Positions 43,776-52,299 of a stretch of 64,000 bases of DNA are shown here, one piece after another (positions within the stretch are counted from its first letter, which is position 1; each line of letters begins with the position of its first letter). This DNA is from Kallotenue papyrolyticum (GTDB taxonomy: Bacteria > Chloroflexota > Chloroflexia > Chloroflexales > Kallotenuaceae). The DNA is taken from NCBI RefSeq assembly GCF_000526415.1, contig NZ_JAGA01000002.1, forward strand, positions 310,001-374,000, written 5' to 3'. The notes beneath the pieces are model-generated. The model was not told the origin of the DNA. It saw only the letters and a program-made list of their open reading frames with translations, and made no database searches. The position numbers were made by a program, and so were the translations under genes.

Positions 43776-44580
43776 ACTCTGCTCCTCGTGCCAGGTGGAG
43801 CTCCAGGCCTGTGCCCCGGTCGCGCAGCTCGATCTGGCCGTGCAGCGCTTCGTGCAGCAAGCGGGCCGTGCCGATGCGTCGTTCGTAGAGGCTGAGCTCA
43901 GCCTGGCCCTGGTCGCCTTCGCCGAAGATGATCACGCTTGGTTGGAGGCGCTCCAGCAGCGCGCGGTCGGGAGCGCGCCGCCAGGGATAGAGCACTGCGC
44001 CGGCCGGTTCGAGGGCTTGCTCGGCCAAAACCTGCGCGCCGGCGTCGTCGATCGATTGCAGAAAGTAGAGCTGTGTCGCGGCACAGCGTGCCTGCAGCGC
44101 CAGCCGCCCTGCCTGGGCGTGTAGCGTGGTGAATAGGCAGTCGTCCAGCGCGAAGTGCTGGCCTGCATCCAGCAGGTGGACGGGCGCGCCCTGGGCTGCC
44201 AGTCGCTCGCGCCAGGCCGTAGCTGCCTCGCCTTCGGCTCCGGCGGCGCCGAGGGCCGCGCCGATGCGGTAACGGCGCAGAACTGCCAGTTGGCCGGGGA
44301 CGGTCGCCGCATCAGCGCGCGTCAGGATCAGCGCTGCCAGGGAGCGTTGCCCGATCGGCAGACGACTGCCCAGCCAGGTGACCAGCGCTGTGCCGTCGGC
44401 GCCGCCGTCGATCAGCACATGCCGGCCGCCGGGCGTGGTTAGCAACGCGCCATCGCCGGGCAGCGCCGGCACGCTGAGGCGCAGGCCTTCAGCCGAGCGG
44501 CGCGTGATCCACGGCGCGACCAGCCCGACGCCGAGCAGCGCTAGCGCCACAAGGGCGTGTGGCCATGGCAGCGGGCGCAT
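43765..44580 (-). CDS. ComEC C-terminal-like (degenerate metallo-beta-lactamase fold) protein
   Basis: 271 residues: an N-terminal membrane helix (LVALALLGVGLVAPWI), then a metallo-beta-lactamase-like domain beginning VPALPGDGALLTTPGGRHVL and IDGGADG, as in the C-terminal part of ComEC/Rec2. The metal-binding HxHxDH motif is replaced (LTRADAATVPGQLAVL), so it is unlikely to be a nuclease. ComEC's channel domain is absent. Perhaps a relic or a non-enzymatic paralogue. Confidence 0.6.
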   Translation of the reverse strand: MRPLPWPHALVALALLGVGLVAPWITRRSAEGLRLSVPALPGDGALLTTPGGRHVLIDGGADGTALVTWLGSRLPIGQRSLAALILTRADAATVPGQLAVLRRYRIGAALGAAGAEGEAATAWRERLAAQGAPVHLLDAGQHFALDDCLFTTLHAQAGRLALQARCAATQLYFLQSIDDAGAQVLAEQALEPAGAVLYPWRRAPDRALLERLQPSVIIFGEGDQGQAELSLYERRIGTARLLHEALHGQIELRDRGTGLELHLARGAEYGH

Positions 44581-44589
44581 GGCGGTGTC

Positions 44590-44979
44590 CTAAGCGCGCA
44601 GCGCGATCGCCTCGATCTCAACGCGTACATCGCGCGGCAGTCGTGCCACCTGCACCGTCGAGCGCGCCGGCGGGTTGGTTGTGAAGTACTCGCCGTAGAT
44701 CGCGTTGACGGTGGCGAAATCGTTCATATCGGCCAGGAAGATCGTGGTCTTGACCACGCGCTCCAGGCTCGATCCGGCCGCCTGCAGCACAGCGTTGAGA
44801 TTGTCCAGCACGCGGCGGGTCTGATCCTCGATCGTGCCCGCCACGATCTGGCCTGAAGCCGGATCGAGCGGGATTTGTCCCGAACAGAAGACCCACTCGC
44901 CGGCAACGATGGCCTGTGAATAGGGGCCGATCGCCTGCGGCGCTTCGGCGGTGCTGATCACCTGGCGGTGATGGCTCAT
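44590..44979 (-). CDS. ridA: RidA-family enamine/imine deaminase
   Basis: 129 residues, full length for the family. It hydrolyses reactive enamine intermediates formed by PLP enzymes. Motifs: PQAIGPYSQAIVAGEWVFCS, GQIPLDPASGQI, the substrate-binding arginine in NPPARSTVQVARLPRDVRVE and IEAIAL. In the middle of the minus-strand operon. Confidence 0.93.
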   Translation of the reverse strand: MSHHRQVISTAEAPQAIGPYSQAIVAGEWVFCSGQIPLDPASGQIVAGTIEDQTRRVLDNLNAVLQAAGSSLERVVKTTIFLADMNDFATVNAIYGEYFTTNPPARSTVQVARLPRDVRVEIEAIALRA

Positions 44980-45004
44980 GGATCATCCTCCTCTTGCGCT
45001 TGTC

Positions 45005-45382
45005 TCATTCGGCTTCAACGGCGTGTGATAGGTGCCGCACGGCGGCGCTGCCGTCGGCGGCCAGGCGCACAGCGATCACATCGATGCGCCAGGGACCTAT
45101 CCAGGGCTGGCCCTGCTCCTCCAGCGTTTGCAGGTAGGCCGCCGCCAGCTCGATCAGCCGCCGCTGTTTGGCCGGCGTGATCGACTCTTCAGGCGTGCCC
45201 TGGCGTGTCGAGCGGCGCGCGCGCACCTCCACAAATACCAGGGTAGCGCCGTCGGTGGCGATGATGTCGATCTCGCCCTGCGCGCAGCGCCAGTTTCTGG
45301 CGATGATACCATAGCCCTGACGCTGCAGATGCAGCGCGGCTAGCGTTTCTGCCCGTTGGCCGGTGACGCGTCGATCATGCAT
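45005..45382 (-). CDS. yraN: YraN/UPF0102 nuclease-fold protein
   Basis: 125 residues of the UPF0102 family with a Holliday-junction-resolvase-like PD-(D/E)XK fold: GQRAETLAALHLQRQGYGII, CAQGEIDIIATDGATLVFVE, VRARRST. In most relatives the motif is E-V-K; here it is E-V-R (residue after FVEV), replacing the catalytic lysine. WRIDVIAV is the usual last strand. Confidence 0.85.
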   Translation of the reverse strand: MHDRRVTGQRAETLAALHLQRQGYGIIARNWRCAQGEIDIIATDGATLVFVEVRARRSTRQGTPEESITPAKQRRLIELAAAYLQTLEEQGQPWIGPWRIDVIAVRLAADGSAAVRHLSHAVEAE

Positions 45383-45395
45383 AGCGCTGCGCGGC

Positions 45396-46202
45396 TCAGG
45401 TTGGTTCCCAGAAGAAGCGGTTACGGAAGCGGCGCAGCTCGCGTAGCAACGGGCGGCTGACGAGCAGCAGCATGGCGGCGGTTGAAACGGCGCGCAGGGC
45501 GTCCCAGGCCAGCGAGCCGGAGAGAACGTAGAAGGCCCAGTAGCGGCGCAGCGCCTCCGGCAGCGACAAGCCGGGCGTCCAACCCAGCGCGCCGAGGCCG
45601 GCGGCGAAGGGCCAGAAGTAGAGGTTCATCAGCGCGCCGAACAGAAAGCCGCCCAGGTAGCCATAGGCGGCCAGGGCCAGCCGTTCGGGCCAGCCGCCGG
45701 GCCGCAGCGGCAGCCAGCGTAGCGCAGCCGCGCCCATGCCCAGCCAGCCTAGCGCCAGCATCTGGAAGGGCAGCCACGGCCCGATGCCCGCCGTCAGCAG
45801 CGCGGAGACGAAGAGGCTGAGCGCGCCGTGGAGAAAGCCGAAGCGCGCGCCGTAGGCATAACCCAGCAGAATCGGCAGAAAGAAGAAAGTGGCGCTGTCG
45901 CCCAGGCCGCCGGGCAGCCGCAGCGCGGCATTAATCGCCACCAGCACCCCCAGCACGGCGATCAGTTTGGCGTTGAGTCGCCGATTGCTGAGATCGGCCA
46001 GGATCACCAGCAGCACGAGCGGCATCAGCAGGCCGAAGATCAACGGTGCGTCACCCGCCCGCGCGGTGCTCGCAGCCTCGGTAGGCAAGGCGCTGAGCAC
46101 GAAGGGATAGGCGAAGGCGATCAGGCCCAGCGCAGATACCAGCAAGAGCACGAGCGCGCCGGCCAGCTCCTGCGGCGCGCGTCGGTGAAACGCGATCAGC
46201 AT
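45396..46202 (-). CDS. ECF-transporter S-component-like membrane protein
   Basis: 268 residues with about 7 hydrophobic segments. LGVLVAINAALRLPGG, FFFLPILLGYAYGARFGFLH and LPFQMLALGWLGMGAAAL follow the substrate-binding (S) subunits of energy-coupling-factor vitamin transporters of the CbrT/HtsA-like branch. A vitamin substrate is likely but unnamed. The ATPase and T subunits are not in the window. Confidence 0.7.
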   Translation of the reverse strand: MLIAFHRRAPQELAGALVLLLVSALGLIAFAYPFVLSALPTEAASTARAGDAPLIFGLLMPLVLLVILADLSNRRLNAKLIAVLGVLVAINAALRLPGGLGDSATFFFLPILLGYAYGARFGFLHGALSLFVSALLTAGIGPWLPFQMLALGWLGMGAAALRWLPLRPGGWPERLALAAYGYLGGFLFGALMNLYFWPFAAGLGALGWTPGLSLPEALRRYWAFYVLSGSLAWDALRAVSTAAMLLLVSRPLLRELRRFRNRFFWEPT

Positions 46203-46229
46203 GGCCGCTATTGTAGCGCCGGACGCGCT

Positions 46230-47315
46230 TCAGCGGCAAGCAAGCCAGGGCGATGGATCGAGGTTGACGCCATGGCGCCAGATCTCGTAGTGCAGATGCG
46301 GGCCGGTCGCCATGCCGGTGCTGCCGACGGTTCCCAGCGGCGTGCCCGCTGCGACCGATTGCCCGGCAACGACAAAGACCTGGGCCAGATGCGCGTAGGC
46401 GGTGCGCCAGCCATCCTCGCCCTGCACGGCCACATAGTTGCCCGCCGGCCATGAGTCGAGTACGACCTCGGCGCGGCCTGCGTGCGTAGCGACGACGAGC
46501 GTGCCCGCGGTGGGGCCTCCTGCGACGCCCAGATCGAGCGCGCCCCAGATGGCACTGGGCAGGTGCGTGCCCTCGGCGTAGCCCTGGGTGATCACTACGC
46601 GCCCTACCGGTGGCACGAGCGGGCAACCCCGCGGTGCGGCTCCTAGCCGCTCCGTCGCGGCGCGATGGTCGCCGGCGGTGTCGGCCGGCGGGCGCGGCAG
46701 GGCCGCCGCGGCGCTAGTGGGCATGGGCTGGGGCGTGGCCTGGCGTGTCGGCAGGGCGCGCGCCAGACGTCGCTGACGATCGTCGAGCGCGCGGCGTTCA
46801 AGGGCACTGAGTGGCGCGTCTGCGGCTGGCGCGCGGCGCGCGGGCCGGATGGCATCGCGTGGCGGCGCGGCGCGGACTGGAGCAGTGCGGCGCGGCGCGG
46901 GCGGTGCAAGGCCACCGTTCGGCGTCGGCGGCTGCCCAGCAGCAGCGCTCGCTCGCTCGTCGCTGAGCGCTGCGGAGGCGGTGACGAACGACCAAGACCA
47001 GCTCACCGGCTGCGGCAAGCTGATCGTGGGCCGCAGCGGCAACGCCAGTGCGAGCGTGGTGGCGGCGGCCAGGGCTGCCAGCAGTCGCCGGTGACCGATG
47101 GTGTCGCTTGCGAGCGTGGTTGTGCCGATCATGCCGCTGTGCAGACTGCGCTGTGCGAGGCCGAAGAAGGCGGCCAGGCGGGCCTGTTCGTCGGCGGCAA
47201 GCGGATGATCGTGATATTCAAAAGCGGCCAGACGGCGTACCGAGATTCCGGTCAGGTGCGCCAGTTCTGAAAAGGACAGGCCATGTTGCCGACGAAGCGC
47301 GTGGAGCGTTGTCAT
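46230..47315 (-). CDS. HTH-plus-LytM (M23-like) protein, probably non-catalytic
   Basis: 361 residues. Residues 1-55 form an XRE-type helix-turn-helix (LRRQHGLSFSELAHLTGISV, RRLAAFEYHDHPLA), residues ~75-95 one membrane helix, then a long Pro/Ala/Arg-rich linker, and the end is a LytM domain (GGPTAGTLVVATHAGRAEVV, NYVAVQGEDGWRTAYAHLAQ, GPHLHYEIW). The HLH zinc motif is present but the first ligand motif HxxxD reads WGALD, lacking the histidine. This suggests a regulator of cell-wall hydrolases, with RodZ-like topology. Confidence 0.75.
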   Translation of the reverse strand: MTTLHALRRQHGLSFSELAHLTGISVRRLAAFEYHDHPLAADEQARLAAFFGLAQRSLHSGMIGTTTLASDTIGHRRLLAALAAATTLALALPLRPTISLPQPVSWSWSFVTASAALSDERASAAAGQPPTPNGGLAPPAPRRTAPVRAAPPRDAIRPARRAPAADAPLSALERRALDDRQRRLARALPTRQATPQPMPTSAAAALPRPPADTAGDHRAATERLGAAPRGCPLVPPVGRVVITQGYAEGTHLPSAIWGALDLGVAGGPTAGTLVVATHAGRAEVVLDSWPAGNYVAVQGEDGWRTAYAHLAQVFVVAGQSVAAGTPLGTVGSTGMATGPHLHYEIWRHGVNLDPSPWLACR

Positions 47316-47470
47316 GCAGCGTGTGCTCGTCTTGGGTCAGCATCTGTCGTCGATCTAACCGCACCCGCCGGTGGCGGGTTATCGATCGAAGGTCCTGCCA
47401 CGGCCCGGCGATCGGGGCCAACCGCGCCACGGACCCGCCGGTGAAGGGCTCATGGCGTGGCGCAGCTCGG

Positions 47471-49027
47471 TCAGGGCGTGACCGGCACCCAGCGCGCGGC
47501 ATCGAACCAGATCGCTGCGCCGTCGCGCCCGCCGAGATTACGCAGTTGCAGGTAGCCCTGCGTACCGGCGGCAAAGGTGAAGCGTCCGATGTGCAGCCAG
47601 CCTCCCACAGCAGCGGCCTGGTTGAGCCTGAGGAAGCTGTTGCCCTGTGCGTGCTGGACGATGTAGAGCGCCTGCTCGGCTTTGGCGCCGCCATCGCCAC
47701 AGGCCGGAATGTAGGCGTACACGTCATACGTCCCGGCCGACAGTGTTGGCCGCCAGACAACTTGGTGCGAAATACGATCCTCGCGACTCACGGTCGTTGT
47801 CCAGCGCGCCTGACCACCGTAGGCGCAATCGCTCTGCGTTATGTTCCAGTTGGAGCCCTGCTCGAAAAAGGCCGGCTGCCCTTCATCAACCACCACCGGC
47901 GGGAGTGGGGTGGGTTGGGGTGTCGGCGTGGGCAGCGGGGTGGCGGTGGGCTGGGGCGTGGGCGTGGCTTCGGCGACGACCTCCGGCGTGGCGCTGCTGA
48001 CCGGGCGCTGCGATGGCCGCGCGTTGAGCGGTTGCGGATTGGGACCCGGGTCTTCGCCAAGCCACAGGAAGGTCACATCCACGGTTGCCTGCGCGCCGGC
48101 CAGGCCGAGCGCCCAATAGGCGCCATCGCCGATATCGACCGCCGACGGGAAGCGCACGTAGCCTTTTTCGGCGAAGCCGTTGTTGTAGTCTTCGTAATAC
48201 GCGGCGTGATCTTGGGGCCAGCCGACCGGCAGATCGCGATACTTGCGGCGGTTGGCGTTCCAGTAGTCGTCGTTTTCATTCCAGGGGCCGACGTCGTACA
48301 CCGGCACGACCACGCTTTTGCCGTTGGCCGAGAGCCGCACCATGTATTCGTTGCCATTCCGGCTGGAAAGGGAGCGCCACGAGGGCAGCGAGACAAAGAA
48401 ATCGTTCGGCTCGATGATGTGGCCGTTGGCCGTGCGGCCACCGACCATGCCCTGGCGTGTGACGCGCAGCCGATAGGTTGGCGCCAGGCGGCGCGGCTGG
48501 GCGTCGAGTTTTAGGGCGCTGCGCTGACCGCTCGCCAACGGCTCTGGGATCAGCGCAATGGCGGACAACGACGGCGAGCGCTGGCTGTTGCTGAGCAGGA
48601 TCACGCGGTATTGGGCCGCACGCATCGGCGTGGCGAAGCGTACCTCGTCGCCTCCGGCGACAGCGATCTGCCACTCGCTCCAGCGCCGGCCATCGACGCT
48701 GGCACGCACATCGACGCGCGCCTGGGTAGCCGGCGGCAGGAAAGCGTTGTAGCGTACGCGCAGATGCTGGAAGGGCTGCGCAAAGAAGCGTGGCGCGGCT
48801 TCATAGAGGCCGAAGCGACGGAAGTCGCCATAGGCCGCGGGCGCGGCGGATGCGGTCTCAGCTAGGCGCAGCGCGCCGGTGCCGTCCACATCGATGTCAA
48901 CGCTGGCGGGGGGGACGCCTGGTTGTTGCTCCTGGGCAAGGACCTGGCCAATGGAGAGCGGAACCAACCACAGCGTGGCAACGAGCAGCGCACCCAGGCG
49001 CTTGCCGGTGGCCCGCAACCTGTTCAT
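47471..49027 (-). CDS. Secreted protein with golvesin-type domain
   Basis: 518 residues from the ATG at 49,027 (AGGAGG 8 bases upstream). A signal peptide (LGALLVATLWLVPLSIGQVLAQ) predicts export. A first beta domain (ARVDVRASVDGRRWSEWQIA) is followed by a cell-wall-active-like domain (TANGHIIEPNDFFVSLPSWR, VYDVGPWNENDDYWN) that resembles RlpA/barwin double-psi proteins, then a Pro/Thr linker, then a golvesin/Xly-like beta-sandwich (FEQGSNWNITQSDCAYGGQA, AGTYDVYAYIPACGDGGAKA). The substrate is unknown. Confidence 0.75.
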   Translation of the reverse strand: MNRLRATGKRLGALLVATLWLVPLSIGQVLAQEQQPGVPPASVDIDVDGTGALRLAETASAAPAAYGDFRRFGLYEAAPRFFAQPFQHLRVRYNAFLPPATQARVDVRASVDGRRWSEWQIAVAGGDEVRFATPMRAAQYRVILLSNSQRSPSLSAIALIPEPLASGQRSALKLDAQPRRLAPTYRLRVTRQGMVGGRTANGHIIEPNDFFVSLPSWRSLSSRNGNEYMVRLSANGKSVVVPVYDVGPWNENDDYWNANRRKYRDLPVGWPQDHAAYYEDYNNGFAEKGYVRFPSAVDIGDGAYWALGLAGAQATVDVTFLWLGEDPGPNPQPLNARPSQRPVSSATPEVVAEATPTPQPTATPLPTPTPQPTPLPPVVVDEGQPAFFEQGSNWNITQSDCAYGGQARWTTTVSREDRISHQVVWRPTLSAGTYDVYAYIPACGDGGAKAEQALYIVQHAQGNSFLRLNQAAAVGGWLHIGRFTFAAGTQGYLQLRNLGGRDGAAIWFDAARWVPVTP

Positions 49028-49180
49028 GGGCATAACCTCCTACATCATGGTTAGTCACGCCGACGCATGGCGACGCGCGGCCACTATACCACATTATCAT
49101 GATCCTGTCAGCTCCTTAACATGAATAATTTGATTGCGATGCGGTGTAGTAGTTGTTTCAGCCGAGGGATTTCGTTTCAT

Positions 49181-49228
49181 CTTGCACCCCGGCGCGCGAT
49201 CGCCGGCGATCGCGCGCCGGGGTGCAAG
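49181..49228. repeat. 48-base perfect palindrome in a divergent promoter region
   Basis: CTTGCACCCCGGCGCGCGAT followed by CGCC and then the exact mirror complement; centre at 49,204/49,205. It contains GCGATCGC twice. It lies between divergent genes starting at 49,027 (minus) and 49,300 (plus), so it is not a normal 3'-end terminator. Confidence 0.85.
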
Positions 49229-49299
49229 CGCGCAGACAGTGGTACATGGCATGTAACCTGCTACGTTCGGGAGTAGCTTGAACGCCAGGAGGCATGTCG

Positions 49300-50376
49300 A
49301 TGAGCGACAAAGGATACGCTGAACGTCTATCGCTGGATCGCAGCGAGGTTCTGGCGCTGGCAGCGGCGGCGGGCGCGCTGGTCGCCGCGGGTGTCAGCCA
49401 GTACCTGGAGCAGCGGCAACGGCCCACAACGCCCTTGGAGAAGGCGCAGGCCATTGGAGAATCAGCGCTGGAAACGCTCGCTGAAACAGCGCAGCGTGGC
49501 CGCAAACAGGCGCGGCGTCAGGCGGCGCTGGCCGGCGCGTATGCCGACGAGGTGTTGAAGAGCGCCGGTCAGACGTTGCAGCAGACGCGCAAACACACAG
49601 GACGCGTCCTGGAGCAGACCGGTCAGCAGGTGCGCCGACGTGGGAAACGGGTCGGCGTCGAGGCGCAGGAGTATCTCGGCCTAGCGGCCACAACCCTGGG
49701 TGCGACTGCCGCCGGCACGGCTGAAGCGCTCAAGGAGTATGCGGAAACCGCCCGTGAGCGACTTGAGGAGGCCCACCTGGGTGAGCGCGCCAAAGAAACA
49801 GTTGCGACCGCGTCGGAGACGCTGCGCGACGTGGCGACGCAGGCGCGCGAGAAGTTGCGCGAGGCCGATCTAGACGAGAAGGCGAAAGCGCTGGGCGCAA
49901 CGGTAGCGGAGTACGCGCATCAGGCGCGCGAGAAGCTGCGCGATGTGCGCCTGGACGAGAAAGTCAGGGAGTTGGGCACAACGGTAGCGGAGTACGCGCA
50001 TCAGGCGCGCGAGAAGTTGCGCGATGTCGAGCCGCGCGCGCGCCAGTACGCCACGGCGGCCGGTGCAACGCTGGCAACCTATGCGGCCACGTCGCGGCAG
50101 GCCGCCCGCCACAGTGCGGCGCGGCTCTCCGAGAGTGCTGCAGCCCTGGCGGAAGCGACCAGCGAGCAAGCGCAGGAACTGCGCCAGGGCGTGCGCAAGA
50201 CGGCGCGGCGGACGCGTCGCCGTGCGCGCTGGGGGCTGCGCGCCTTCGTGCTGGGGATCATCGCCGGCCTGTTGGCCGCGCCACAGAGCGGTAGCCAGAC
50301 GCGCGCGAGGCTTGCCGGGCTGATCGAATCGCTGCTGGACGTGCTCATGCCCGACGAGCAGCCACGGCGCGCTTGA
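49300..50376 (+). CDS. Amphipathic helical repeat protein with C-terminal membrane segment
   Basis: 358 residues; the ATG at 49,300 has AGGAGG at the right spacing (49,294 is too close). A hydrophobic start (VLALAAAAGALVAAGVSQYL) and a C-terminal segment (LRAFVLGIIAGLLAAPQSGS, with the AAPQSG motif of YtxH proteins) flank ~260 residues of charged amphipathic helix resembling LEA/apolipoprotein repeats. Two nearly identical repeats, TVAEYAHQAREKLRDV, come from a ~90-base DNA duplication at 49,890-50,030. Probably a stress or membrane-associated protein. Confidence 0.7.
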   Translation: MSDKGYAERLSLDRSEVLALAAAAGALVAAGVSQYLEQRQRPTTPLEKAQAIGESALETLAETAQRGRKQARRQAALAGAYADEVLKSAGQTLQQTRKHTGRVLEQTGQQVRRRGKRVGVEAQEYLGLAATTLGATAAGTAEALKEYAETARERLEEAHLGERAKETVATASETLRDVATQAREKLREADLDEKAKALGATVAEYAHQAREKLRDVRLDEKVRELGTTVAEYAHQAREKLRDVEPRARQYATAAGATLATYAATSRQAARHSAARLSESAAALAEATSEQAQELRQGVRKTARRTRRRARWGLRAFVLGIIAGLLAAPQSGSQTRARLAGLIESLLDVLMPDEQPRRA

Positions 50377-50400
50377 GCGATCATGCCGCGAGCCGCAACA

Positions 50401-50429
50401 ACCGGCCGGAGCTGGCTGCCCCGGCCGGT
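50401..50429. terminator. Bidirectional terminator
   Basis: ACCGGCCGG / CCGGCCGGT stem between two convergent genes. Confidence 0.6.
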
Positions 50430-50433
50430 CGGG

Positions 50434-50751
50434 CTACCAACGGCGGCGACGTGGTGCGGTCGGTCGCCCCAGCAGGCTGACGATCAGGGCAACCAGCAGC
50501 GCCCCCAGGGTTGCGCCGATCACGGATACGCGCTCATGCTCGGCGAATGGTAGCGACAGCAGGTTGTCGGCGCCAAACCAGCGCTGTTGCGCCGCCCAGC
50601 CGCCGACTGCTCCCAGACAGGCGCTGACGAAGGTTACCAGGCAGCCCTGCAGGTGATACCCGGCCAGCGCCCGCATCAGCAGCGTGGCAGCGGCAGCGAT
50701 GGCGATCACGATCAGCAGTGTTGCGAGATCCACGATGCTTTTGCTCTTCAC
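50434..50751 (-). CDS. Small three-helix membrane protein (GlsB/YeaQ-like)
   Basis: 105 residues with three hydrophobic helices (LATLLIVIAIAAAATLLM, GCLVTFVSACLGAVGGWAAQ, VIGATLGALLVALIVSLL). The GAVGGW and IGATLGA motifs resemble transglycosylase-associated (GlsB/YeaQ/YmgE) proteins, though the match is loose. The basic end is RPTAPRRRRW. Confidence 0.6.
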   Translation of the reverse strand: MKSKSIVDLATLLIVIAIAAAATLLMRALAGYHLQGCLVTFVSACLGAVGGWAAQQRWFGADNLLSLPFAEHERVSVIGATLGALLVALIVSLLGRPTAPRRRRW

Positions 50752-50821
50752 GTGCTCCTAAGCCAGACCCGGACGGTGTACATATTGTGGATAACTCTGT
50801 TGATATGTTGATAAATCCGCA

Positions 50822-51304
50822 TCAGTGCTCCTTTTCTGCTGCGACCCGGCGCAGGCCATAGGCGCGCCGGGTCTCAGGCCACACCAGCCACACCAGGCCC
50901 AGCAAGGGTTGAAACAACGGAAAGTAGCCGTAATCGGCGCCGAAGTGTCGCCAGACGGTACGCCCGATCACCTCAGGGATCACGAAACTGAGCGTGCCGA
51001 CGATCAGGGTCATCATCGATTCAAATCCCAGCGATGTGATCGACAGGTACCAGCTCCAGCGCCGGCGATACAGAAAGCCCAGGGTCGCCACGAGGTAGCA
51101 CGTGGCGGCAACAGCGCTGAGCGCTGGTCCTAGCCATGGCAGATCGTCGCGCACAAAGAGCTGGTAGATAGCGCGTGCGCTGGTTGAGAGCGCCAGTACC
51201 GGATACGACACTCCCAGGATATAGCCGATCGCGCTGAGCAGATCACGGCGGAGTTCTGTTGAGCGTGGTGGCTGGCGCCCGGCATCATGCTGCTGCACGT
51301 TCAT
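50822..51304 (-). CDS. Membrane protein of unknown function
   Basis: 160 residues from the ATG at 51,304 (GGAAGG upstream). Four hydrophobic helices ([76 protein letters not shown]). The phrases YQLF near helix 1 and [11 protein letters not shown] before the last helix recall small Chloroflexota integral membrane proteins, but I recognise no named family. Confidence 0.6.
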   Translation of the reverse strand: MNVQQHDAGRQPPRSTELRRDLLSAIGYILGVSYPVLALSTSARAIYQLFVRDDLPWLGPALSAVAATCYLVATLGFLYRRRWSWYLSITSLGFESMMTLIVGTLSFVIPEVIGRTVWRHFGADYGYFPLFQPLLGLVWLVWPETRRAYGLRRVAAEKEH

Positions 51305-51427
51305 AGATGCTTGCCTTCCTGGTTGCGCACAACGCTCCGCGCGCAGACCTGGGTTCGGCACCTGGCCTGCGACCTGTCCTACTATTGTCTATCGTCGGGC
51401 ACGGCGGTGCGTAGGCGCAAACAAAAG

Positions 51428-51453
51428 GCGGATGAGTCACCTGACTCATCCGC
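51428..51453 (-). terminator. Rho-independent terminator of ssb
   Basis: GCGGATGAGTCA / TGACTCATCCGC 12-base stem, 2-base loop; on the minus strand it is followed by CTTTTGTTTG. Confidence 0.85.
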
Positions 51454-51472
51454 GGACGCGCTCACCACAGCC

Positions 51473-52024
51473 TTAGAAGGGCAGATCTTCGTCGTCCTCG
51501 ATCGCGGTGACGGGACCAGGACGACGTGTCGGCGCAGGGCCGTTGGTCGACCTGGCTGCCGAACGGGCGCCGGCCGGCGCTTCGGCGGGCGCTGCACGCC
51601 GCGCAGTGGGCGCCGCCGCCCGGGCCGGAGGAACATCGATATCCTGATCGTAGGCGATGTCCACATCGCTGTCGCCGTTGGCGCTAGAGCGCGTGTCCAG
51701 CATGATCATGTCACTGGCGATCACCTCGGTCTTATAGCGCTTCTGGCCGGTCTGCTCGTCGTCCCACGAGCGTGTCTGGAGGCGACCCTCGATGTACACG
51801 CGCGAGCCCTTGCGCAGGTACTGCTGGCAGATCTCGGCCAGCTTGTTCCAGGCGACAATGTTGAACCACTCGGTATCTTCGTGCTCCTGGCCGTCGGCGG
51901 TGCGCCAGCGACGGTTGGAGGCAACGGTAAACTGCGTGACGGCATTGCCCTGATTGGTGTAGCGGGTTTCGGGATCCCTGCCGAGTCGTCCCGTCAGTTG
52001 CACTTTGTTGAGGTCCTTGGCCAT
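51473..52024 (-). CDS. ssb: Single-stranded DNA-binding protein
   Basis: 183 residues from the ATG at 52,024 (AAGGAG). OB fold at residues 1-110: LNKVQLTGRLGRDPETRYTN, FTVASNRRW, EWFNIVAWNKLAEICQQYLR, KGSRVYIEGRLQTRSWDDEQ. A disordered Ala/Pro/Arg linker leads to the acidic tip DDEDLPF that recruits partner proteins. Not in the usual rpsF-ssb-rpsR operon. Confidence 0.96.
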   Translation of the reverse strand: MAKDLNKVQLTGRLGRDPETRYTNQGNAVTQFTVASNRRWRTADGQEHEDTEWFNIVAWNKLAEICQQYLRKGSRVYIEGRLQTRSWDDEQTGQKRYKTEVIASDMIMLDTRSSANGDSDVDIAYDQDIDVPPARAAAPTARRAAPAEAPAGARSAARSTNGPAPTRRPGPVTAIEDDEDLPF

Positions 52025-52299
52025 GGTGGTTGCTCCTTGTTTGGCGTACACACTCTGTCTTCAATTGACGTCCCGACCTGGATCACCAGCCGTCCGATAG
52101 CGCTCGGCGTGACCGCCCGCCTGCTGAGATGATCCGGAGCGTTGGTGACGGAACGCTGCGGGAGATGGCGTGAGGCTAGCGTTGATCCATTCCTCCGTTG
52201 CGCTGGCTTCCTCCGTCAAACATGCGTTCTACTCTGCGACTATCCTAGCATACCTGTTGCTGCCCTGTCAAGCCCTCGCTTTGGTCGTCGTAGCGCGGA

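Noticed and set aside
50786-50794. Perfect DnaA box TGTGGATAA
   Set aside because: A single isolated box with none around it; not comparable with the cluster at 25.7-26.05 kb.
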